Positions 39,437 to 47,969 of a stretch of 64,000 nucleotides of DNA are shown here, one piece after another. The DNA is from Paeniglutamicibacter sp. Y32M11 (GTDB lineage: Bacteria > Actinomycetota > Actinomycetes > Actinomycetales > Micrococcaceae): the NCBI RefSeq assembly GCF_019285735.1, contig NZ_CP079107.1:1-64000 (forward strand), written 5' to 3'. The notes beneath the pieces were generated by a model. That model did not search any database. It was not told the origin of the DNA and was given only the letters and a program-made list of their open reading frames with translations. The translations under genes were made by a program, and so were the position numbers. Position 1 is the stretch's first letter; every line of letters begins with the position of its first letter.

Positions 39437-40435
39437 TTATGCGGTGGCGTGGGCCAATGAAGCCAGAGGCTCTAGGACCATGGGAGCCCAACGCCGTAGT
39501 GCGGCCTCATCGGCGTTGGCCAGTAACTGAAGCCAGGTCTCATGGGTGTGCAGCGGGGAGATCCGTAGGGCCGGGGCCACCAGCGAATAGAGCTCGTCGG
39601 GAGTGCCATAATCAGCCCAAGCGCCCAAATACGTACCGATCGCGGCCATGATGCGTGGATCCTCCGGACCGCAGCGGAAATCGATACGCATCCGCTCGAT
39701 GGGCCGTGCCAGGGAGGCAAAGGGATGAGCCCAGTGCGCGTCCCCAAGATTCAGGATCCGCGGTACCGAGTCCTCCTCGGTGGGGGCAAAGACCCGACGC
39801 CGATCAAAGGAGCCGTGTTCCAAACTCAGCGGGATGGGACCCGCGATCAGCTGCTCGCAGGCCTCCTCGATGTCCTTGAGGGCAGAAAAAGCATGGTCAG
39901 CATCGCGAGCGGGAATGCCCAGCGGATGATCGGAGGGCAACGAGGCATGCAAGGTGAGCGCGTTGTTAAATTCTTCGGGGATCCATGCCGGATCAAGAAT
40001 CTGTAGACCGGCATCAAAGAGCACCTCCTCCGAATCGACAACCTCACGCTGCAAGGAACCCAGGGCACCCAGCGCGCGTTCCCATAAGAGCGGGGTGGTG
40101 GCCAGCTCGTCAAGGGTCGAACCATAGTCTGGAGACAACATCCAGCCGCGCAGCGGGTCGATCGCCAGCGGCATGACCAGTCGCTCGGGGAAAAGCGTGG
40201 CGGCGGCAGCCGTCAGTGGGGGCTCAAAAAACTGTCCCGGCGCGACGGCCTTAAAGTGAAGTTTTCCAGCGTCCGTGGGCACCCGCAGGTGCTTGGCTCG
40301 AATGGAATTCGACGCATTTTCCGGTTCGCCGGTGCGCGAAAGTGAATATGCCTCGCACGCCATATCTATCCATTCGAGCACCTCGGCACGCCAGCCGTCT
40401 TCCGTCCAAGTTTTTATCCACTTCGCCACGCCCAC
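39437..40435 (-). CDS. Aminoglycoside-phosphotransferase-fold protein, function unclear
   Basis: 332 residues. The fold is suggested by SLEHGSFDRRRVF followed 12 residues later by LNLGDAHWAHPFASLARPI, which mirror the catalytic-loop His-Gly and the metal-binding Asp segments of APH/choline-kinase-like proteins, and by an N-lobe with FKAVAPG. The usual H-G-D-x4-N catalytic loop is not intact (HGS-F-D), so kinase activity is doubtful or altered. Single gene. A small-molecule kinase or a degenerate kinase-fold protein are both possible. Confidence 0.6.
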   Translation of the reverse strand: MGVAKWIKTWTEDGWRAEVLEWIDMACEAYSLSRTGEPENASNSIRAKHLRVPTDAGKLHFKAVAPGQFFEPPLTAAAATLFPERLVMPLAIDPLRGWMLSPDYGSTLDELATTPLLWERALGALGSLQREVVDSEEVLFDAGLQILDPAWIPEEFNNALTLHASLPSDHPLGIPARDADHAFSALKDIEEACEQLIAGPIPLSLEHGSFDRRRVFAPTEEDSVPRILNLGDAHWAHPFASLARPIERMRIDFRCGPEDPRIMAAIGTYLGAWADYGTPDELYSLVAPALRISPLHTHETWLQLLANADEAALRRWAPMVLEPLASLAHATA

Positions 40436-40487
40436 TATCCTAGCCAGTGAATCGTGGGCTTTCCTGTACGTGTGAATAACAGTTCAA

Positions 40488-41426
40488 CTACCCCTTAGCG
40501 GAACCCGCCATGAGTCCACGGACAAAGTAGCGCTGCAGGGCGAAGAACACTGCCAGTGGCACGATCATCGCGACGAAGGCGCCGGCTGTCAGCAGGTGCC
40601 AATCCTGCCCACGACTACCGGTGATCTCGGCCAATAGCTTGGTGATCGGGGCGACGGCGCCGTCGGCGAAAATCAGCGCGACCAAAAGGTCATTCCACAC
40701 CCAGAGGAACTGGAAGATGGAAAACGCGGCAATGGCCGGTGCCGTGAGCGGAAGTACGATGCGGAAGAAGATCTGGCCGTGGCTTGCCCCATCCACGCGG
40801 GCCGCCTCGATGATCTCATTGGGGATTTCGGCGATGAAGTTGTGCAAAAGGAAGATGGCCAGGGGAAGGGCAAAGATGGTGTGCGCGATCCACACCTGGG
40901 CGTATCCGGCCGAACCAAAGGCGCCAATGATGGGGAAACCAAAAATTTCCCCCACGGCAAATAGCCGCAGCAGCGGCACCAGCGCCATCTGGATGGGGAC
41001 AATCTGCAGGGCGAAGACCAGGATGAAGACCAAATCCTTGCCGGGGAAACGCATCCAGGCGAAGGCATAGGCGGCAAGCGTTGCCAAGACCAGCGGGATT
41101 AATGTTGCCGGCAGCGTGATGGCGATGGAGTTGATGAAGGATCCGGCCATGGTCAGCTGTGAATTGCCCGCTTGCAGTACCGCCGAGTAGTTATCGGTGG
41201 TGAGACCCGGATGGGCAAAGATCGTCCACCAACCGGTGGTACGCACCTCCTGGGCGGGGCGGAAGGATGAAACCAAGAGCCCGATGGTGGGGACGGTCCA
41301 CAGGGTAGCGATCACCAGCGCGGCGAGTGTCGCCCAGCGATTGGTCAATCGGGTCTTGGCCAGCGAGGCCACGGGACGTGGCTTTCCGGCGGGGGACTTG
41401 GGCTCGGTGGTGGTGAGGGTGGACAT
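40488..41426 (-). CDS. Sugar ABC transporter permease, MalG/AglG type
   Basis: 312 residues with six membrane helices. The EAA loop that docks the ATPase reads EIPNEIIEAARVDGASHGQIFFRIVLP. An Asp/Pro-rich cytoplasmic N-terminus of about 30 residues precedes helix 1. Its start overlaps the stop of the upstream permease (41426 shared). Together they form the membrane channel of a CUT1 importer. No ATP-binding subunit is encoded here; CUT1 systems in actinobacteria often share a general ATPase (MsiK type). Confidence 0.93.
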   Translation of the reverse strand: MSTLTTTEPKSPAGKPRPVASLAKTRLTNRWATLAALVIATLWTVPTIGLLVSSFRPAQEVRTTGWWTIFAHPGLTTDNYSAVLQAGNSQLTMAGSFINSIAITLPATLIPLVLATLAAYAFAWMRFPGKDLVFILVFALQIVPIQMALVPLLRLFAVGEIFGFPIIGAFGSAGYAQVWIAHTIFALPLAIFLLHNFIAEIPNEIIEAARVDGASHGQIFFRIVLPLTAPAIAAFSIFQFLWVWNDLLVALIFADGAVAPITKLLAEITGSRGQDWHLLTAGAFVAMIVPLAVFFALQRYFVRGLMAGSAKG

Positions 41427-42559
41427 CAGCGCAGCTCCCTTTGCATCTTGATCTGCCTAGCGTTGTAGATGACGATCGGCATCACCATGATGAAGAGAAT
41501 GACGGCGAAGGCGGCCGATCTGCCGCCCTCAAAGTTTCGGAACTGGGTATACATTTCGTTGGCGATCACCGAGGTGTCATTTGCCCCGGCGGTCATGGTC
41601 CGCACGATGTCAAAGACCTTCAGTGAGGCGATCGAGATGGTGGTCAACACGACCACCAATGAGGAACGAATCCCGGGCAGCGTGACGTTGGCGAAGCGCT
41701 GCCAGGCGCTTGCGCCGTCCAGTTCCGCGGCCTCCAACTGCTCGATCGGCACCCCCTTGATGGCGGCGGAGAGGATCACCATGGCAAAGCCTGTTTGGAC
41801 CCAGATCAACACCGCGATCAGCGCCACGGTGTTCAGCGGAGATTCCTGCAGGAACTGCACCGGTTCCCCGCCGGCCCAGACAATGACCTGGTTGAGCAAG
41901 CCAATCTGCTGCCCGTCGGCCGGGCGTGCGGTGTAGATGAAGCGCCAAATGATCGAGGCGCCAACAAAGGAGATCGCCATGGGCATGAAGACCAGGATCT
42001 TGAAGAACTTTTCTCCGCGGGACTTGTCGATGAATACCGCGTAGGCCAGCCCGGCAATCGTGGATACCGCGGGGGCAATGAGTACCCAGAGCACGGTATT
42101 GAGCACCGTACGAATCCCCGATGGCTGGGTGAAGATCCAGATGAAGTTCTCCATGCCCACAAATTCGGTGCCGCGGGAATTCATGAAGGAGGCGATGGTG
42201 GTCTGGATGGTGGGAATGACGAGTCCAACCACCAACAAGAGCAACGCGGGGGAGAGGAAACCCACCAGTGCGAAAAGATATCCTGCCCCTTGCCGCGAAC
42301 GGTAGTCCAACCAGAAGAGCAGTAAACCCAGTAAACCGGCACCGGCAATGGCCCAGGTGTAGGAATCAAGCAATGCGACCATCACAAGGGGGATCGCGAC
42401 GCAGGCCACCGCGCGGATGATCGTGTATTTTCGCCCGCGCCGCGGAGCGAGTTCGATCAGGAAGAGCAGCATGGCCGCGGCCACGAGAAAGGCCCCGATG
42501 ACCACGGGGACCTGTGCCAGTGGCGGCAGCGTGCTGAGCCATTTCAGGAAGAATGTCAT
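41426..42559 (-). CDS. Sugar ABC transporter permease, MalF/AglF type
   Basis: 377 residues. About three extra N-terminal helices (within 1-90) precede the conserved six-helix permease core; EAA loop GVPIEQLEAAELDGASAWQRFANVTLP. The long N-terminal part resembles AglF-type alpha-glucoside permeases as I recall them. Second gene of a three-gene importer operon; 174 bp separate it from the binding-protein gene, with a strong hairpin in that gap. Confidence 0.92.
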   Translation of the reverse strand: MTFFLKWLSTLPPLAQVPVVIGAFLVAAAMLLFLIELAPRRGRKYTIIRAVACVAIPLVMVALLDSYTWAIAGAGLLGLLLFWLDYRSRQGAGYLFALVGFLSPALLLLVVGLVIPTIQTTIASFMNSRGTEFVGMENFIWIFTQPSGIRTVLNTVLWVLIAPAVSTIAGLAYAVFIDKSRGEKFFKILVFMPMAISFVGASIIWRFIYTARPADGQQIGLLNQVIVWAGGEPVQFLQESPLNTVALIAVLIWVQTGFAMVILSAAIKGVPIEQLEAAELDGASAWQRFANVTLPGIRSSLVVVLTTISIASLKVFDIVRTMTAGANDTSVIANEMYTQFRNFEGGRSAAFAVILFIMVMPIVIYNARQIKMQRELR

Positions 42560-42683
42560 GATGCGTCGGTAGCCTGCCTTTGAGCGAGCGCCCGCGCCGC
42601 AAACTGGTCACTGGCCGGTGAACCGGGGCAGGAAACGCGGCGAGGAAAGTGGGCGAAGGTGTCTATACGGGAGGGGGATGGTT

Positions 42684-42719
42684 CTGGGGCCGGGAGGCGT
42701 TATGGCCTCCCGGCCCCAG
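42684..42719 (-). terminator. Hairpin just after the sugar-binding-protein gene
   Basis: 15-bp perfect stem CTGGGGCCGGGAGGC / GCCTCCCGGCCCCAG with a six-base loop, 15 bp after the binding-protein stop and before the two permease genes. No T-run follows on the minus strand, so it is probably a partial terminator or a 3'-end stabilising hairpin that lets the binding protein be made in excess. Confidence 0.8.
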
Positions 42720-42733
42720 CTGAAGTGGTGGCG

Positions 42734-44071
42734 CTACTTGGAGGGCCAGCCGGCCTCAACGGCCTTCAAAACGGTCTCCGAATCGGTTCCGTTGATCCAG
42801 TCGACCATGCCCTTCCAGAAGGAACCCGAGCCCACGGAACCCGGCATCAGATCCGAGGCGTCGAAGCGGAAGGTGGTGGCGGGATCCTGCAGGATCTTCA
42901 CCGCTTCCTCCAGCAACGGATCAGAAGCATTGGCCGGGTCAAGGCCCTTGTTGGCCGAGAGTACACCGCCAAGTTTCACGCGGGAGTTGGCCCACTCGGG
43001 GCTGGAAAGGTATTCCTGTACCTTGATCACCGAGGGGTCATCGCTGAAGGCTCCGACGATTTCGCCACCGCCGGTCACCGAATTGCCCGCACCGTCCATC
43101 GACGGGGTAACAAAGCCCCAGACATCTGCGTCGGGGCCGACCTTACCGCCGGCATCGGTGATGAATCCGCTGAAGAAGGACGCCTGGTGGTGAAGCGAGC
43201 AGTCGCCGGAAACCAAGACGTCGGCCACATCGCCGAAGGCGGTGGCGTTGATGGATGCCACATCGCCGTAACCGGCGTTGACATACTTGGGGTTCTTGAG
43301 GATCTTGCCGACCTCATCAAGAGCCGACTTGATCTTCGGATCGGTGAACTTCACCTCGTTGGCGACCCACTGGTCGTAGACCTCGGGCCCGGCCTGGCGT
43401 AGTACCAAGTCCTCCACCCAGTCCGTCCCCGGCCAGCCAGTTGCATCGCCGGAGCCGAAGCCCGCGCACCAAGGAGCCTTGCCCTTGTCCTTTTCCATTT
43501 GCTCGGTCAGGTCAAGCAACCCCTGCCACGTGGTGGGGACCTCGTAGCTCTTTTCTTTGAATTCGGCCGGCGAATACCAGACCCAGCCCTTCACGCTGGC
43601 CATCAGCGGGGCGCCGTAAAGGGTGCCGTCGACGGTTCCGTATTTGGCCCAGTCCTCGGACCAGCCCGATGCCACATTCGCTTTCACACCTTCCGGCGCT
43701 GCCTTCAGGAAGCCGCGCGTGGCGAGATCGCCCAGCAGGCCAGGCTGAGGGAAGATGGCCAGATCCGGGGCATTGCCGCCCTGAGCGCGGACGGCAATCT
43801 GGGTCTCAAATTCCTTGGACGATTCGTACTTGATCTTAATGTCGTTTTCCTCGGACCAGTCTGCCCAAGACTTCTCCAACAACTTGGCTTCCGCATCGGC
43901 GATGGTGCCGTAGACGGTCACCTCCGCCTTGCCTGTAGCGGCGCCCGAACCGGTGCTTGCGGCACTGGTCTCCGGTGCTCCGGGACCTCCGCCGCAACCG
44001 GTCAGTACCAGGGCGGCAACGCCCAGTGATGCCAAGGAGGCATAAACCTTCCCCCGCTGTGTCTTCCTCAT
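42734..44071 (-). CDS. Sugar ABC transporter substrate-binding lipoprotein
   Basis: 445 residues. Lipoprotein signal peptide MRKTQRGKVYASLASLGVAA with lipobox LTGC (Cys about 25); then a Gly/Ala/Ser-rich linker and a type 1 family solute-binding domain (TEVTVYGTIADAEAKLLEKSWADWSEEN-type start, TWQGLLDLTEQM, WPGTDWVEDLVLR). AGGAGG upstream of the ATG. The GH65 phosphorylase fusion encoded divergently next to it argues for an alpha-linked glucose disaccharide such as trehalose, kojibiose or maltose (inference). Confidence 0.92.
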   Translation of the reverse strand: MRKTQRGKVYASLASLGVAALVLTGCGGGPGAPETSAASTGSGAATGKAEVTVYGTIADAEAKLLEKSWADWSEENDIKIKYESSKEFETQIAVRAQGGNAPDLAIFPQPGLLGDLATRGFLKAAPEGVKANVASGWSEDWAKYGTVDGTLYGAPLMASVKGWVWYSPAEFKEKSYEVPTTWQGLLDLTEQMEKDKGKAPWCAGFGSGDATGWPGTDWVEDLVLRQAGPEVYDQWVANEVKFTDPKIKSALDEVGKILKNPKYVNAGYGDVASINATAFGDVADVLVSGDCSLHHQASFFSGFITDAGGKVGPDADVWGFVTPSMDGAGNSVTGGGEIVGAFSDDPSVIKVQEYLSSPEWANSRVKLGGVLSANKGLDPANASDPLLEEAVKILQDPATTFRFDASDLMPGSVGSGSFWKGMVDWINGTDSETVLKAVEAGWPSK

Positions 44072-44619
44072 CGTTCCTCCTACTTGATCCGGTGGCCACG
44101 GCCGCCCGCTGCTAAAGATGGACAGGGAAGCCGTGCTCCGTCGGCTGCGAGTGCCGCGGGTGTCCAGCTCCCATCAGGATCTACTGCTGGGAATCGGGCT
44201 GCCCGTTGGATCACCGTTAAGGTCCCCCATGAAGGCGGGGAAACACTGGTCAATGATAGATATTGGTTCCCCTACCTGCTCATCATGTAGAGACTCGGCT
44301 CACATTTCAAGGTTGAGAGTCCAAATTTCTGGTAACAATTACGAATTGACTTGAACCTTTGGGATGCGTGGCCAGTTTGACATGAAGATACGAAGAATTG
44401 CCGCCCACCCTTCACGCGCCGCCGTTGAGGTGGTTAGGCTGGAGTAAGCAGGACCCGTAGGCATGGAAGCCGGGAGCACATGCCCCCGGTTTGAGGTGCA
44501 ACGGGAAAGCCGTTGAGGCGGCGCAGTGCCCTAAATACCCGGCTTTTCTCTGCAGAACCCTGCGGATCCGCCGAGCACACCGGGCGCGCGTCGCGGGACA
44601 CAGAAGGGAATTCCACACG
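44072..44619. promoter_or_regulatory. Divergent control region between the ABC importer and the GH65 fusion
   Basis: 548 bp without a credible gene. Features: the 9-mer CCGTTGAGG occurs twice in the same orientation (44422-44430 and 44510-44518); CAACGG-GAAAG-CCGTTG (44499-44515) is a perfect inverted repeat including the second copy's start; an AT-rich stretch with AATTGACTTGAACC lies near 44343-44356. These are candidate operator and promoter parts for a sugar-responsive regulator, but no regulator gene is adjacent. GAAGGGAA (44602-44609) is the GH65 ribosome-binding site. Confidence 0.45.
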
Positions 44620-47600
44620 ATGCGTGAAGCCCTTGCCGTTGGTGCCGCCTACCGGCGCCGCGATTTCAAGGCCGTGCTCTTTGACCTGGACGGGGTATTA
44701 ACACCCACCGCCGAGGTGCACCGTAAAGCCTGGCAACAGCTCTTTGAGAATTTTTTCACCGAGACGGGGGTCAAACGGCCCTATACCGAAAACGATTACT
44801 TTGGATTGCTCGACGGACGCCCACGGTACGAGGGGGTTGCGGCAGTCCTTGCGGACCGCGGCATCGAGTTGCCGTGGGGCGAAAGCACCGATGAGCCGGG
44901 ATCCGGGAGTGTCTGTGCCCTGGGGAACGCGAAGAACTCGGTGTTCCGCGAAATCCTGCACAAAACGGGTATCGAACCCTACCCAGGGTCCGTGGCCTAC
45001 CTACGCCACATTCAGGCCGCCGGGCTCGAGGTCGCAGTGGTTTCTTCCTCTCGCAACGCCCATGACGTACTGGAAGCGGCGGGGCTCCGCGGGGAATTCT
45101 CCGTGGTTGTGGGTGGAGACGAAGCCTCCAAACGCGCCCTGCCAGGCAAACCAGCCCCCGATACCTTCCTGGCCGCAGCCGCAGACCTGGGCTGGAGCGC
45201 CAATGAATGTGTTGTCATCGAGGACGCGATCTCCGGTGTTCGGGCGGCAGCCGCCGGCGAATTCGGCCTAGTTATTGGTGTGACACGGGATCAGCCAGCG
45301 GAAGCGCTGCGTGAAGCCGGCGCCGACCTCGTAGTGAACGACCTTCAGGAGTTGGTGAACCAGACCGCTCGCGACGACTTCAACCTCGACGCTTGGTCCT
45401 ACACCCGCGAACACCCGCGCCCGGTAGACCCGGCGGAAGAACAAACGATCTTCTCTCTGGGCAACGGTTTTCTGGGGATGCGTGGGGATTCGCTGGGCAT
45501 CGGCGAGAGCACCGAGGGGATGTTCATCAATGGGTTGCACGAGACGTGGACGATCCGTCACGCCGAATCGGCCTTTGGGCTCGCCGAGACCGGACAGACC
45601 ATGGTTCCTGCCCCGGATGCGCGCACCGTGCGCGTCTACATCAACGATGAGGCCTTAGAAATCGGGCGCACCGAGATCCTCAAGGACGAGCTGCGGCTGG
45701 ACTTCAAGGACGGCACGCTGATCTCCGACACGCTCTGGCGCACGGCGGAGGGGCACCGCGTGATGGTGCGCACCCGGTCCATGATTTCCTTCTCCGAACG
45801 CCACCTAGCTTTGTTCAGGGTCACCGTGCGGCTGCTTGATGCACCGGCACATGTTTTTGTGCAATCCGCTTTAATCGGCCAAGCCCGCCATACACCGGTA
45901 CCCACTCCCGCCGAGTCTGATGCCGGGGAGGTGCCATTTGACCCGCGGAAGAGCCAGCGTAGCGACGAGGAATCACTGAGCCCGGGCGGGACTTGGGAAA
46001 AGGACGGTATCTGCGCGCTGGGATACTACGTGCGTGGCTCGAACATGGCCGTGTCCGCCGCGATCGCCCACGTGGTGCGTATCGCCGGGGACACTACCGA
46101 AATTGAGGAGCAATCTAGCGTCAGTGATGACCGGGTGGAACACACGGTTTCCGCCTACCTGCAGGCGGACGAGGCGCTGCACATCGACAAGTTTGCCTCC
46201 TTCGCCTCCTCGCGGCGCCACGATACGACGGAAATGACCAACCGCGCCGTGCGCGCGCTCAAGCACCTGGTGCCACGGGGTGCCGACGAGCTGTTCTGGG
46301 CCCAACGTGAGTTCCTCAGCGAATTCTGGAACAACGCGGACGTGGTGGTACACACCGACCCGCTGCTCCAACGAGCCGTACGCTGGAACATTTTTGCCCT
46401 GGCGCAGGCCTCGGCCCGCTCGGATGGGTTGGGGATCTCCGCCAAGGGCGTTTCGGGCAATGGATACTCGGGACACTACTTCTGGGACACCGAGATCTAC
46501 GTCCTGCCGTTCTTGACCTATACCAACCCGCAATGGGCACGCAATGCCTTGCGTGCGCGCGTCTCGATGATTCCAGCAGCGCGGCGGCGGGCGGCAACAC
46601 TGAACGAACATGGCATCCTCTTCCCCTGGCGCACCATCAACGGTGAGGAGGCCAGCGCCTACTACCCGGCGGGGACGGCGCAGTACCATATCAACGCGGA
46701 CGTCGTATATTCCCTGGCACGTTATGTGGGGGCCAGCGGGGATACCGGGCTACTGCTTGGCGGTGGGGCTGAAATTGTGGTGGAAACCGCCCGGCTGTGG
46801 AACTCACTGGGGTTTTGGCGCGAGGCCAGCAATGGTCGCAGCTTCCACATCCATGGGGTGACCGGCCCAGATGAGTACACCGCGGTGGTAAACAACAACA
46901 CCTTCACCAACGTGATGGCGCGCTTTAACCTGAACTACGCCGTGGAAGTCATGGATTTCTTGGCGCGCGAGTTCCCCGAGGATCACACGCGCATCATCGA
47001 GGAGCTGGCCGTCAGTGAGCGGGAAATCCGCGACTGGAAAGATGCGGCGATGGCCATGTTCATCCCCTTCTCCGAGACCGTGGGCATTCACCCGCAGGAC
47101 GAGGGGTTCCTGGACCGCGAGGTGTGGGACATGAAGGGCACGGCACCGGAGCACCGCCCCCTGTTGCTGCATTTCCACCCGCTGGTGATTTACCGGTTCC
47201 AGGTGCTCAAGCAGGCCGATACCGTGATGGCGTTGTGGTTGCGATCCTCCGATTTCACCAAGGAACAAAAACGGGCGGATTTTGACTACTACGACCCGAT
47301 AACGACCGGGGACTCCACGCTCTCGGCCACCGTGCAATCAATCCTTGCCGCGGAGGTCGGGTACGCGGATCTGGCCCTCTCCTACTTTGAGCATGCGCTT
47401 AATGTGGATCTGCTGAACCTGCACGGCAACTCGGCCGATGGGGTGCACGTGGCCTCCACCGGCGGGGTTTGGGCGGCTCTGGTCTACGGATTCGGCGGGC
47501 TGCGTGATGACACCGGCGAATGGCTCTTTGACCCGCGGCTCCCGGTGGGTTGGGACGGATTGGAGTTCTCGCTGCGCCGTGAGGATGCCAGTGTGCACTT

Positions 47601-47874
47601 TGTACTCACGGCGGACGTGTTCACCGCTTCGTTGCGCCGCGGTGAACTGGAAATCACCTTCTGGGTGCGCGGTGTCTCCTACACCCTGTCTCCAGAGCAC
47701 CCACAGTGTTCCATCGCCCTGGATGATCAGGGACCGGTACTCCAAGGAGAGCCGAGCATTGAGGCGGTGTATGCCGCCCAGCGTGATGATGGTTCACCGC
47801 TAACCTCTAGCATCAAGAAGCTCACGCGCGATGAGGAGCTGGCCATCGAGCCGCCGTTGACCATCATCGGTTAA
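44620..47874 (+). CDS. Fused beta-phosphoglucomutase (HAD) and glycoside hydrolase family 65 phosphorylase
   Basis: 1084 residues from ATG at 44620 (GAAGGGAA upstream; earlier in-frame Met lacks one). Residues about 16-266: HAD domain with LFDLDGVL (Asp22, Asp24), VVSSSRNAHDVL, GKPAPDTFLAAAADLG and VIEDAISGVRAA, as in beta-phosphoglucomutase. Residues about 275-1084: GH65, with N-terminal beta domain, catalytic alpha/alpha barrel including FWDTEIYVLPF and the general acid Glu752 in TGPDEYTAVVNNN, and C-terminal beta domain. GH65 enzymes phosphorolyse alpha-glucosides to beta-glucose-1-phosphate, which the HAD half would turn into glucose-6-phosphate. Exact substrate not determinable. Confidence 0.93.
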   Translation: MREALAVGAAYRRRDFKAVLFDLDGVLTPTAEVHRKAWQQLFENFFTETGVKRPYTENDYFGLLDGRPRYEGVAAVLADRGIELPWGESTDEPGSGSVCALGNAKNSVFREILHKTGIEPYPGSVAYLRHIQAAGLEVAVVSSSRNAHDVLEAAGLRGEFSVVVGGDEASKRALPGKPAPDTFLAAAADLGWSANECVVIEDAISGVRAAAAGEFGLVIGVTRDQPAEALREAGADLVVNDLQELVNQTARDDFNLDAWSYTREHPRPVDPAEEQTIFSLGNGFLGMRGDSLGIGESTEGMFINGLHETWTIRHAESAFGLAETGQTMVPAPDARTVRVYINDEALEIGRTEILKDELRLDFKDGTLISDTLWRTAEGHRVMVRTRSMISFSERHLALFRVTVRLLDAPAHVFVQSALIGQARHTPVPTPAESDAGEVPFDPRKSQRSDEESLSPGGTWEKDGICALGYYVRGSNMAVSAAIAHVVRIAGDTTEIEEQSSVSDDRVEHTVSAYLQADEALHIDKFASFASSRRHDTTEMTNRAVRALKHLVPRGADELFWAQREFLSEFWNNADVVVHTDPLLQRAVRWNIFALAQASARSDGLGISAKGVSGNGYSGHYFWDTEIYVLPFLTYTNPQWARNALRARVSMIPAARRRAATLNEHGILFPWRTINGEEASAYYPAGTAQYHINADVVYSLARYVGASGDTGLLLGGGAEIVVETARLWNSLGFWREASNGRSFHIHGVTGPDEYTAVVNNNTFTNVMARFNLNYAVEVMDFLAREFPEDHTRIIEELAVSEREIRDWKDAAMAMFIPFSETVGIHPQDEGFLDREVWDMKGTAPEHRPLLLHFHPLVIYRFQVLKQADTVMALWLRSSDFTKEQKRADFDYYDPITTGDSTLSATVQSILAAEVGYADLALSYFEHALNVDLLNLHGNSADGVHVASTGGVWAALVYGFGGLRDDTGEWLFDPRLPVGWDGLEFSLRREDASVHFVLTADVFTASLRRGELEITFWVRGVSYTLSPEHPQCSIALDDQGPVLQGEPSIEAVYAAQRDDGSPLTSSIKKLTRDEELAIEPPLTIIG

Positions 47875-47905
47875 CCATGCCGGCGCTGAACGGAGCACTG
47901 GCAGC

Positions 47906-47951
47906 AAAAGACCGGGCGGGGAACCTTTTCAGGTTCCCCGCCCGGTCTTTT
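47906..47951. terminator. Bidirectional terminator between the GH65 fusion and uraA
   Basis: 21-bp perfect stem from AAAAGACCGGGCGGGG (47906 onward) to CCCCGCCCGGTCTTTT (ending 47951) with loop TTTC; A-run on one side and T-run on the other make it bidirectional. Confidence 0.93.
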
Positions 47952-47969
47952 GCACCCGCCGCGAGCTAA

